Source: Cucumis sativus
Taxonomy: Eukaryota; Streptophyta; Magnoliopsida; Cucurbitales; Cucurbitaceae
DNA length: 64,000 bases
Direction of reading: 5' to 3'
Assembly (NCBI RefSeq): GCF_000004075.3
Contig: NC_026658.2
Coordinates: 12,946,075-13,010,074 of the forward strand
Below the pieces are notes generated by a model. It was not told the DNA's origin, did no database searches, and worked only from the letters and a program-made list of their open reading frames with translations. Positions 20,995-30,755 of the stretch are shown piece by piece (position 1 is the stretch's first letter; every line of letters begins with the position of its first letter). The translations under genes and the position numbers were made by a program.

Positions 20995-22940
20995 TATCCC
21001 CACATCGCGATGATTCCTCCACGTTTCTGAAGATTGAACGATTGCGAGGAAGTGGCTGACACAGTGAGAGAGGTGAGTTTAGAGTACTATTCGGTGGTGG
21101 AATCGGAATCCATGATCTTCTCAGCCTTTTTGACGAAGATTCACCTGAGGTAACGTTCGATTACTTAGGTAAGTCTATGATATTTTGGCTAAATTTTAAG
21201 GAGAGTTTCTAAAATTTAGCGGCTAATCTATTCAATTGGAAAACATTGGCTAATTTTCTATATTTAAAAATATTTAGCTAATATTTTAAACGTGACTATT
21301 CGATGCTAATTTATTCTTAATGAATAATACTGCATGTTTTGGAATAACTAAATAAAATAAAAGCTACAAATGATCACATATTACATTATAGACATTATGT
21401 TGGGTATAATTAATTGACATTTTGTGGTATATTTAATTGGTGAAATATTTGGACAAAATTAATTACCCAAATAAATTAGTGAAACTTAGCATTTAAGTCA
21501 TGCTTTTTACTTACAATATATATATGTTTTCAAATATTTTCGTGGAAAAAAAATTGATTATGAATTAATACAATTGAGCCTTTTATGGTTAGATCTGAAT
21601 GAACTTTACATCAGTTTGAATTCCACGAATTTAATTTGCGGATATAGTCTAAGAATTTAATTAGTTTATTTCTATGCTAAATTTGAGGATGATATTCCAT
21701 ATACATGGGCATATACTATAATACTTTGTATAGTTTGACAAATTTATGTCATAGTAATTAATGCTATTGTGATGAATTTGAATTAGTTAATGCATTCTTC
21801 AATGGAAATAATTTATGACGTGAATTGTGCATAAAATTTGAAGTAGAAATTAGAAATATAGTTTTGTGAACTAAATGAATTTGTTCATGAAATTTATTCC
21901 CTTTAACAAAATAGTATTGTTGAACTTTGAATATGTTATGCATATAAATATTTAGAAGTGTGGGGGTATATCTTGAGTTCAAGAAATCTTTAGTATGATT
22001 AAAAACATTTGACTATGTTTATTGATTATGCTCACAGTAGTATCGCATATAGATTTATAAGTTTAAATGATAAATCAATTTGTGAATATTGAGACACTAT
22101 TGTGATCTACTTGAACATGTCTATTAGCATGTTAGTATGAGTAGAAATATTTATCATGTATGTTATATTTGACAAAGTTTATATATAACTTGCATCATGA
22201 ATTGTTAAGTTTGGTAGTATAACATCATTTGCATATTACTAAAGTTGGCTAGTAGTATGAAAATACGCATTCATTGCTTATGAAGCTCGTAAGATTTTAT
22301 GGAAGTTTAAGATATTGTCTAAGCTATCAAATATGTGATATCTTATAAAGCACGAGGACTTATACCCAAAGTTATCCCTAAAAGTGGTATCATAGTCACG
22401 TCGTCCTTGGTTTAGCCTAGTTGATATAATCCTCAGGTTGAACAAAGGTGTAGTGGAGCCTTAAAAGTAGTAATGTTGTTATCCATGGTTGAGCTCTATT
22501 GAACAAACAATATGTTCTAGAGATGAGGAGTTAACCTAGCTAGATAAGAGATAAATGGATGAGTGTCTATTTTAGAGGAGGTTCAGTTGGAACTTTGTTC
22601 GAGGGGAGGATCGTTGGAAATGGGACCAAAGTCCCACATTAGATAAGGAAACTGATCATAAGTACATAGGTGCAATTTTAGACTTATGAAAAATATTTTG
22701 AATCAAGCGTGGAACTTATAATGTTTTGATTCTTACTCTCATATGACTAAATTAGCCACCATAGAGTGCCTTAAAAGCTTTTGTAGTTGTATGTGGTCTT
22801 CTAATACCATCAAGTGTATGTAAAGATGATATTCCTCAATGGTAAATTGGAAGAGTCAAATTTCTTTATGGTCTTTAACTAGTTTCTAAAAGTTTAATGA
22901 GAAGAACTTTAACAACAATTTAGTAAACAATGTCTTGTGA
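20995..22940. other. retroelement interior, no gene
   Basis: AT-rich sequence with many stops on both strands. A primer-site-like TGGTATCATAGTC occurs at about 22387 and GGACCAAAGTCCC near 22622. Such words are common in plant LTR elements, so a further decayed element may be nested here, but no boundaries could be set. Confidence 0.35.
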
Positions 22941-23770
22941 AGTGAATTGTTGATATATGTGTTTACTAAAAGTTGCTTGGAGTTGATTGTGTGACTATAT
23001 GTTTGTATATTGGTGTCATTTATGTGATACAAACATAAATGTTTTAGTAATGCTATAAAGTTATCACATTTTGAAGTGAAAGATTTATGTGAGACTAAAT
23101 GTGATGCACTGAGTATTATTGAGGAAGTTTTTATTTATGTCAATCACACACTGAATGCTATTAAAGAGATTAGATATTTTAATGATGCTCTAGTAAGAAC
23201 GTCTTATGAGCCTTAAAGAAAATAAATGAGAAAGTGTTTCTCAATCTGAATATGCAAGGATTATAGAAAATACTATGTTTTGATAAACTGTATAAGATGT
23301 GTTATTGCATATGTTGTAAGAAGATTGAGTACATATGTATACACATAATCCTGATTAAGATTATTTTATTGCTCTCCGTCATTTATTAAGATATCTTAAG
23401 GTTACAATAGATTTTGGTTTGCATTTTAATTATTGTCTACCATACCTAGAGAGGTAATGTATGCAAATCAGGTAACTTAGAATGACGAAGTAAGCCTTAC
23501 TAGTGGATACGTGTTCTTAATGAAAAAAAATGTATCATATTGTATGGGGACATGAGTATAAATGATATAGAAGCCTAATGAGAGATGTCTCGTGGTGAGG
23601 GGCTCTATACTAGTATAATTTTATTGAGATTCATACCCTGTTATAGAGATTGCCAAGAATAGTATGTTATGACAATAGAAGGCATATTCCCCTAAATATG
23701 AAGTTGTGAAATGATAGTTGAATGAAAAAGAATTATCTTCTCGAAGTATGTAAGGTCTGAGAAACTTTGT
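22941..23770 (+). pseudogene. decayed Copia RT/RNase H remnant
   Basis: Plus-strand translation in shifting frames gives text reminiscent of Copia pol after the RT active site: near 22990 YVCILV, near 23075 FEVKDLCETKCD, near 23390 DFGLHFNYCLPYLER, and later RNase H-like fragments. Stops occur every few codons. Order and strand agree with the flanking LTRs, but each match is weak. Confidence 0.4.
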
Positions 23771-23837
23771 AAATCATCTCTCCAAAAGCCTAACAAAGAG
23801 AGTAATTCTAGGATTTTCAACAAGTATGAGATTCAAA

Positions 23838-24262
23838 CATTTGATGGTCCATGACTCTTTATTTGGGTGGTCTATTGCGATAGACTTGATGGTCCATAGC
23901 CCTTTATTTGGGTGGTTTATTGCGATAGACTTGATGATCTGTAGCCCTTTTATGGATGGTCTACTGTGATAGACTTGATGATCTGTAGCCCTTTTTGGGT
24001 GGTCTATTGCGGTAAGCTTGATGGTCCATAGCCACGTGTGGGCAATCCTTAAATGGATTCGATGGATGAAATTAAAACATTTTAAAATTTTCATAGCCCT
24101 TCTTTGGGTGGTCCTGGTATGGACTTGATGAATAATTGGAAAATCTTCATAGCTCAGTTTTGAGTGGTTTGTCTTTGACAGACTTGATGAAGTTGGTCTT
24201 GATATGGACTAGATCTGAAGCCTTCATAGCTCAGTTTTGAGTAGTCTATTGTGATAGACTTG
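23838..24262 (+). repeat. 43-45 bp tandem repeat near the 3' LTR
   Basis: TTGATGGTCCATAGCC-type words begin at 23841, 23886, 23931, 23975 and 24018, with GGTCTATTGCGATAGACTTG between them. More diverged copies continue to about 24262 and one partial copy lies near 24385. Each unit contains the small inverted repeat TCTATTGCGATAGA. Confidence 0.8.
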
Positions 24263-24653
24263 ATGAAGCAATAAATGTGATTGTGAAGGTGTGACTGCCT
24301 TTTATGAAAAAGTTTAAGGATCTTTTTCTAGAGCTTTCACGTTGACCCGAAGTTCTATGTGCATGGTCTTAAATAACACAATTTTGAGTGGTCTATTGTG
24401 ATAGATTATTGCGGAATCAATAGAAATTTAAGAAGTAAAACGTGTTGTGGGGTCGGATCTCAACCGTTGTTATCGAAAGTTCAATAGACAATTAACTTAC
24501 TTTCGATGATTTGGATTGTTGCCTCATCTCACTACGCATCAATTCAAATCGAAAGATATTGATGTTTAAGTTTATACTACTTATTTCTTTGCTCAGATAA
24601 AATTCTTCCTTTCTGTTTTAACTAGAATGCAATGATAGTCATTCATGAGGGAT

Positions 24654-25022
24654 TGTTGGGAATGACCATAATTGTATTGTTTTCTAATTGATATTTCAAT
24701 TGAAAATTGAAAATTATTATTATTTATTTTATTTTATAATAATTATTTTTTATATATACATATATTACGTAAAGAATTTTGGGAACAGGTTCAGTTATAT
24801 TCTTCTTGCAAAACCCTATTCTTTCCTCTAATTCTCTAGGCAATTATTTTCCTTTTTGATTCCATTCTTAACTCAAGGGAGTGCACGCATGAGTTGAAAA
24901 AGTTGTGTTAACATTGGGGAGCAATCCACATAAGCGATTTAGCACTGATGTCGTATCGAATTTTGTTTTCAGGGCAGTGTTTCGACACGGTACAGTTATG
25001 ATCAACATTTGTTTTTTCAACA
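24654..25022 (+). repeat. 3' LTR of the 20-25 kb element
   Basis: It starts TGTTGGGAATGACC after a purine tract and ends TTTTTTCAACA directly before the TTAGG target duplication. Confidence 0.82.
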
Positions 25023-25027
25023 TTAGG

Positions 25028-25870
25028 TATCTATTTGATGTTTTGTTATTTGGTAGCTAAAATTTAAAATCTTCAATCACAATTAAAGTTTTTATATATT
25101 TGGTTAGAATACACTAATTTCATTATTTTGCTACCTATATTTTATCGATATTTTAAAAAATCAAACCAAAATTTGAAACTTAAAGATTAAACATCATTTT
25201 TAGTCTATAAATTCAAATTTTGTTGAAGTCACACTCTAGTCCTTGATCTTTTGGGCCTCTTAACTTTCAATTTTATGATAATTTAGTTATCTAACCTCAC
25301 CATGTAAAGATTTCAAATTTTGATGTTTTTTTAGGTTGAAAATTAAATTATTACAAACTTAAAAGTACATCAACCACTAAATGAGATTATATAACAAAGT
25401 TTATAATAATATAAAATTAGAAATATAGAGACAAAAATAGTTATAAACTAAAGTTAAAAAGACTAAATTGTTACATTTTTTTCTAACTTTTACGAAAGTT
25501 TTGGAGAAAAAATACTTTTTAACCGACCTAAAAAAGTGTTTTCAAAATAAGCTTTTGTTTTTAAAAAATTGATTAAAAATTCAATCATAAAAAGCATATC
25601 AGGAAAGAGAAAAAAAAAAGACGATATAATTAATTTGCAAAAAACTAAAAGAAAATTGGTTATTAAAGAAAGACCTTACCTAAATAATGAAGAAAAATCC
25701 ACCAACCCATTTGCCGTTGATATTTTATCCGAAGAAAAATAAAGTATTAAAACAAAAAGAAGAAGAAAAAAAAGTAAAATAAATTATTTTAGATAATTAA
25801 ATCATCAGCTCCCTTGTCCCAACCAAAACATTTGAATGACGTGGCAAATTGGTTCCATGCAATAGCACAC
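25028..25870. other. AT-rich intergenic region upstream of the F-box gene
   Basis: No ORF, repeat family or RNA gene recognised. The sequence is A/T-rich with long A and T runs. Confidence 0.5.
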
Positions 25871-25878
25871 ATAACTCC

Positions 25879-25914
25879 CACGTGTCACCAATAAAATCCC
25901 CCGCTCTATAAATA
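25879..25914 (+). promoter_or_regulatory. G-box and TATA box of the F-box gene
   Basis: A palindromic G-box CACGTG followed by TC (25879-25884) lies about 28 bp before a strong TATA box TATAAATA (25907-25914). The ATG follows 52 bp later at 25966. G-boxes of the CACGTGTC type are bound by bZIP/bHLH factors and often occur in ABA- or light-responsive promoters. That is family knowledge; regulation of this gene is inferred. Confidence 0.55.
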
Positions 25915-25965
25915 ATCAAATTAATCCAATCCTCACCTAACCGATATCTTTCCCAGCGCTTCTTC

Positions 25966-27501
25966 ATGGCACAACCTCTTCCCTCACTTTCTTCTTCACC
26001 ACCGCCGTGGGAGGTGATTCTTCTCGTCGCCGAACGGCTCGACCCCAAAACTCTGGCCACCGCCTCCTGCGTTTGCAAGTCTTGGTCCCTTTCCATGGCC
26101 TCCGACCACCTTTGGGAGCCTATTTTCACCGCTAATTTCCCTTCTCTCTTTAACCTTGCAACCGCCCCGGCCACGTCACCACACGTGTCCTTCCGCCGCC
26201 TCTTTGGCCTCGGCTACATTGCTGCCGCTCGCCGCCGTCCCGCTCAGTCGAAACCTTCTCTTTCCCTCTCCGACCTCGTCTTTGTTATTAGTATTTCCTT
26301 CACCAACAAAGATAGGTGTAGTATTGCTTGTGACGGAGTGAATAAAGAAGAAAAAGGTAATCTTTAGTGCTTTTAACACATTGAGAAGCTACGTTATATA
26401 TAACATAGGGTCCGTTGGGTTGATTCTAAGACTTGGTAACCTTTATTTTTTTCTTTTAACTTAAGTAAAAAATATACAAAAAATCTAAAGATAGTTTTTA
26501 ATTTAATTTTTTAAAAAGCAAACATCATCGATGCATCTCACCAACAATTTTCAATTATAACGTTGAAACGTCTCGTACTGGGTGTGATGTCGCATGCACA
26601 CATGTATTGCCCATTTTTTATTTCGGTTTGAGTGGGTCTACTCCTTATCTCAACCTGAACTATACACTTTAGCAAAAACGATCGAACTGGTAAAATGATT
26701 ATTTTCTTTCCTTTTTCTTTTTCTTTTTCTTTTTTTTTTTTTTTTTTTTTTTTTGCCATTTTTGCTTAATTGGTAAGTAAATGGGCATTTTGCTGTATAC
26801 ATGAAAAGAACTTTAGGAGTTATTATTTGCAAAATTTCACAGGTTTATAAAAAGTTAAGGGTAGTAAAAGACCTAAAGGCTAAAACATTCTCTCTCTTTT
26901 CCCGATAAAATCAATCCAAAAGTTTGGAAAGTAATAAACGTAACTTTTATTTTTATTTACTTATTTTGCTTATTACTAAAAAATTCTAGCTAGAATTCGA
27001 ATGTATATATAATTCTTTATTACATGAAAACTTGTAGCTCCGAGGCCACAATCCAGCCTCACCATCGTGAAGCATGGCGAGGAGCTACCCGTAGATCGAA
27101 ATGGACTATTCAAATTCGACATAAATCTCAACGAGAATGGGGACGGTGCTCCGGTGGTCATTGGAGCGAGAGAGGAGGTGGAGGTGGTATGGAACATAGT
27201 GTTAGAAGGGTGGAGGGGGGTATTTACAATGATTGAATGTGGAGGAAGAGTGGGAATGGCTCCTAGAGCGGATGGGTGGTTCTCGGAGGAGCTTCCGGCA
27301 GCGGGGTGCTGCCCGAACGTCGTGAGTGGCGGCATTGTGGGGGATTTGAGACTAGGGTTGTGTGGAAATGGAGGAGGGAGTAATAAGGTTAGGATTGAAA
27401 GTGTGAGTGTAGGGATGATGAGTGTTGTGAGTTGGAGATATGTGAGCTTAGATGATGGGTTAATGTATTTGCAACATTTTTTGTTCAATGCTAACGTCTA
27501 G
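25966..27501 (+). CDS. F-box protein, two exons
   Basis: Exon 1 is 25966-26356 and exon 2 is 27038-27501. The donor AAAAAG|GTAATC and acceptor CTTGTAG|CTCCG join in phase 1, and the frame continues without a stop, giving about 284 residues. The N-terminus has an F-box (PPPWEVILLVAERL, DPKTLATASCVCKSW, DHLWEPIF), which would bind SKP1 in an SCF ubiquitin ligase. The rest (KPSLSLSDLVFVISI; TIVKHGEELPVDRNGLFKF; SVGMMSVVSWRYVSLDDGLM) is a C-terminal region without Kelch, LRR or WD repeats. It resembles plant F-box proteins of the At5g04010 type from memory; the name is uncertain. The intron is 681 bp. The start ATG is the first after the TATA box. No frameshift or missing residue is seen, so this looks functional. 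Confidence 0.85.
26699..26755. repeat. T-rich low-complexity tract in F-box intron
   Basis: CTTTTT-type units run into a pure T tract of about 26 bases. It produces a spurious lysine-rich frame on the other strand. Confidence 0.85.
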
Positions 27502-28602
27502 TATAATGTCTATGCTCAATGTATAAAAATATGTTTCTTAATGAGTTTAAATTGGGACCAAAACCTTTTGGAATATGCAACGTATGGTATAGAATAATTA
27601 ATGAACAACCTAGCTAGCTCGTTTTTTCTTTAAATTTGCCTCTTTTATCTTTTAATTAGAGAAGGGAAAAATATTCCCCTTTTTTGGTATATATGTAGAG
27701 TCTGTTTGAGTAGCTACAATTCTTAGTTGCTGTATATATTTGAATTTGTCTTACATTGTACTTTTGTTACAGTAAATTAGTTAAGTTATAATTAGAGTTC
27801 AACTAAACATAACTTGCAGGACGACTTTATTTGTTTAAGGCCTTCAAAAAAAAATTTAAAATAATTAAAATAAAAGCATTTATGCAGTTGTTTCTTTGTA
27901 GAAGCTCTAAATGTCTGGTATGGCATGGGAGGTACTGGGTTCAGGTCAGGGCAATGGACTAGGAGGCCGAGGCAGCTCGGGTGGGGGAGCTCTGGGCTGG
28001 TGGGTTACTCTCCCGCAGGGGCTTGGGGGGTCAATTTTTTGGTAATAAATTTGTAGGTAATGATTATTGTTTAAATTAAGTTTGTAATTGCTCTGTAGGG
28101 TGGTGTGTTTTAATATAGAGTTGTGAATGTAGTATTTAGTGCATTTCTTAAAAAAAAAAGACTTAAAAGCACACGTGCACTTCTTTTTCTTTTTCTTTTT
28201 CTTTTTTTTGTTATTTTTATTTTTGCTCTTTTTGTTCCACTACTTATACCCTCCCACACTTCCAACGTTCATTCCATATATGAACTAACAATTAAAATAT
28301 ATATTTTACAATTTTCAACATATATAAATATTACATTTAATAACATTTAACACGAATACAATTCTATTATTTATGTAATCAATACTTTTAACAGATCAAA
28401 TCAATAGGTTGTATTAATTAACAATTTTATGATACCAGTCGTAGATAGTACAAGTTGATCATGCCCAATATGTAAGATTATTATGAGTCAATTTCATGCC
28501 TATAAAAGATATTAATATTGTTGATTTATCAAATTTCATGCCTACAAAAGATATTAATATTGTTCATTATGATAAATCAATCAACAATTTTAAATTATAC
28601 GT
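27502..28602. other. intergenic region 3' of the F-box gene
   Basis: Mostly AT-rich. A short GC-rich island at 27898-28032 is described separately. The remainder has poly-A/T tracts and no recognised gene. Confidence 0.45.
27898..28032 (+). repeat. GC-rich island, possibly SINE-like
   Basis: This ~135-bp GC-rich island in AT-rich DNA contains TGGCATGGGAGG followed 11 bases later by GGTTCAGGTCA, a loose match to the spacing and sequence of RNA polymerase III A and B boxes. Neither box is perfect, there is no clear poly-A tail or target duplication, and no second copy in the window. Alternatively it is a fragment of a coding repeat. Confidence 0.25.
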
Positions 28603-28721
28603 CGTGATTCAATATAGTATTTCATTTTACGATAGTGTGATTAAATAAATTTAAGAGTTGTATACAACATAAGTAAGGTAACAAATGTAATTAAGCTTAA
28701 AATCACGAATTTATATTAATA
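28603..28721 (-). repeat. Copia 3' LTR (short)
   Basis: It matches 38478-38609 (shared AAGGTAACAAATGTAATTAAG and GTATTTCATTTTAC...). At about 120-130 bp these LTRs are short for Copia. The adjacent minus-strand tract GAGTTTGAGAGAGGG is the polypurine tract. Confidence 0.75.
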
Positions 28722-28962
28722 CCCTCTCTCAAACTCAAGTTGGTAGAATTTATATTAATACCCTCTCTCAAACTCAAGTTGGTAGAATAGCAGTCAACTT
28801 GAGTGTATAAATAAGGTAACAAATGTAATTAAGCCTAAAATGACGAATTTATATTAATACCCTCTCTCAAACTCAAGTTGGTAGAGTAGCAGTCAACTTG
28901 AGTTTGGTAAGTAGCTGACGACGAATTTATATTAATACCCTCCCTCAAACTCAAGTTGGTAG
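28707..28962 (-). repeat. reiterated LTR-start/PPT segment
   Basis: GAATTTATATTAATACCCTC plus CAAACTCAAGTTGGTAGA begins at 28707, 28746, 28845 and 28923. The copy at 28811-28862 also repeats part of the LTR. On the minus strand each unit is a polypurine tract followed by the first bases of the LTR, so the element's 3' junction is present four times. Confidence 0.8.
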
Positions 28963-29005
28963 AGTAGCAGTCAACTTGAGTTTGGTAAGTAACCGACTGA
29001 AGCGA

Positions 29006-29640
29006 TTAGGTGGTAAGACTTTGGTGTTCTGCTGGTTGCTCAGTAGTAGAGACAGATTGTTGAAGGAGGGTGTTGCTCAAGAGATGATATCGAACAAAGT
29101 GACAGTCATTTTCTATGTGCTTTGTACGTTCATGGAAGACATCATTGTGAGTAATTTGAATGGTACTATGATTGTCACAATGAAGGAGGATGGGACCTTG
29201 TTGAGGGGTTTCCATATCAACAAGGAGCCAACAAAGTCATAGCAGTTCAACAGTGGCATCAGCAAGAGCACAATATTCCGATTCAGTACTTGAACGAGAG
29301 ACAACACTTTGTTTCTTACTACGCCACGAAATGAGGGAATCGCCTAAGTAGAAACAGTAATTTGTTGTAGATCGGCGATCAGTGGGGTCTCCAACCTAGT
29401 CTGCATCAGAATACCCAGACAACACAAGAGAAGATTGAGAAGAAAACTGAAGGCCATGTCCCAAAGTTTCCTTAACATAACGAAGGATGTGTAGAACAGC
29501 AATAAAGTGGATGGTTCTAGGAGCAGCTATAAATTGACTGACAATGTGAACAACATATGCAATTTTTGGATGAGTCACTGTTAGATAGATAAGACTGCCA
29601 ACAAGTTGTCGATACAAGCTCACATCTTCAAGAGGAACAC
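29006..29640 (-). pseudogene. Copia RNase H region (broken)
   Basis: The frame 29396-29623 reads RQLVGSLIYLTVTHPKIAY, VSQFIAAPRTIHF, ILRYVKETLGHGLQF (the connection between RT and RNase H), and 29006-29215 reads ILLHCDNHSTIQIT and RTKHIENDCHFVR (RNase H C-terminal half). Stops separate the two. Confidence 0.8.
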
Positions 29641-29670
29641 CATCAAAAGGAGTTAGATGGGTATTGGAAT

Positions 29671-30423
29671 CTATGGTGTCGAAACTATGTTGGAGTCGGT
29701 GATGTCTGAGTGGGCTAAAAGATCAGAGACATACTTTGCTTGAGATAACAAATAACCATCAGAGCGTTGAGAGACTTCAAGACCGAGAAAGTAGTTGAGA
29801 GATTCAAGGTCTTTCATCTCAAAATGTTGACCAAGATAATGTTGTAGGTCGGATATGGTCTGTGGATCATTACCAGTAATAATCATATCATCAATATAAA
29901 GAAGAAGAAGAACAATACCCTAGGGTGTTTGTCGTGTAAAGAGCACAATGTCATGTGAGCTAGAGGTAAAGCGGAGTTGAGTAATGGTGGAGCTAAATGT
30001 AGCAAACCATGCTCGGGGAGCCTGTTTTAGGTCATATAATGCGCGACGGAGAAGGCACACTTTGTTAGGATGAGAAGAAATACCAGGTGGTAGCTTCATG
30101 TAAACTTCTTCAGAAAGAGTCCCATTAAGAAAGTCATTCTTGACATCCATCTAAAGAAGAGGCCACTGTTTGGCAGCAGCAACAGCTAACAGACTGCGAA
30201 CAGATGTCATTCGAGCAACAGGAGCAAAAGTTTCTTTACAGTCAATCCCATATTCTTGCAAGTATCCTTTTGCAACAAGACGAGTCTTATAGCGCTCAAT
30301 AGTGCCATCAGAGTTAGTCTTGATTTTGTAAATCCACTTGCATCCAATGGGTCTTTTACCAGGAGGTAAATCAATATAGTCCCAAGTGTGCGTCTTTTCA
30401 AGAGCCTGTAATTCATCATTCAT
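29671..30423 (-). pseudogene. Copia reverse transcriptase
   Basis: Three nearly consecutive frames cover the RT: TWDYIDLPPGKRPIGCKWIY and KGYLQEYGIDCKETFAPVAR (30151-30423), MDVKNDFLNGTLSEEVYMKL and RRALYDLKQAPRAW (29920-30150), then the active site YIDDMIITG and MKDLESLNYFLGLEV (29671-29930). Single stops separate them. Catalytic Asp pair of Y-x-D-D is intact, but the protein is truncated by the stops. Confidence 0.87.
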
Positions 30424-30755
30424 TGTTGTCTGCTATAAAGGGTCAGTACTGGCCTCTTGATATGAGGTGAGTTCAACAAGGAAAACAATGGTGGAAAAAC
30501 AGTGATAATTAGAGAGAAGAGTGGGAGGTTCTCTTAACTGAGTAGAGCGATGAATAAAAGTATCTGGAGTAGGTTCAGGAACATCATTAGAGACAGACAA
30601 TTGGTTCAAGTTTGCAGGAGCAGGTGCAGATTAAGTAAGCTCAGTATCCAGAGTGGTTTCAAAAATAGGAAAAAGTTCAATAGATGTATCAGTAAAGAAG
30701 GGGTGAGGACTTGAGAAGGAAGTGTGGAAGAAGGACAAACGAGAGAACATAGTAT
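30424..30755 (-). pseudogene. Copia IN-RT linker, 3' of the CACTA insertion
   Basis: The minus-strand frame continues the polyprotein between integrase and RT (SRLSFFHTSFSSPHPFFTD and a Pro/Ser/Thr-rich stretch) and joins the sequence at 35743 once the CACTA element is removed. Confidence 0.7.

Larger units (their letters stand above)
20153..25022 (+). mobile_element. LTR retroelement with TSD, carrying a phosphatase fragment
   Basis: Direct repeats 20153-20529 and 24654-25022 (start TGTTGRGAATGACC, end near ..CA) are bounded by a perfect 5-bp duplication TTAGG (20148-20152 and 25023-25027). A purine-rich tract CATGAGGGAT precedes the right LTR. The interior holds a purple acid phosphatase fragment next to the left LTR, a long non-coding stretch, badly decayed Copia-like RT/RNase H text, and a 44-bp tandem repeat near the 3' end. 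No intact gag, pol or canonical primer site was found, so this is a non-autonomous or dead element. Confidence 0.85.

Noticed and set aside
22385..22640. A complete nested LTR element (TGGTATCATAGTC and GGACCAAAGTCCC words)
   Set aside because: No paired LTRs, no TG...CA boundaries and no target duplication could be found, so it is only mentioned as a possibility.
26538..26832. Lysine-rich minus-strand frames
   Set aside because: They are produced by the T tract in the F-box intron.
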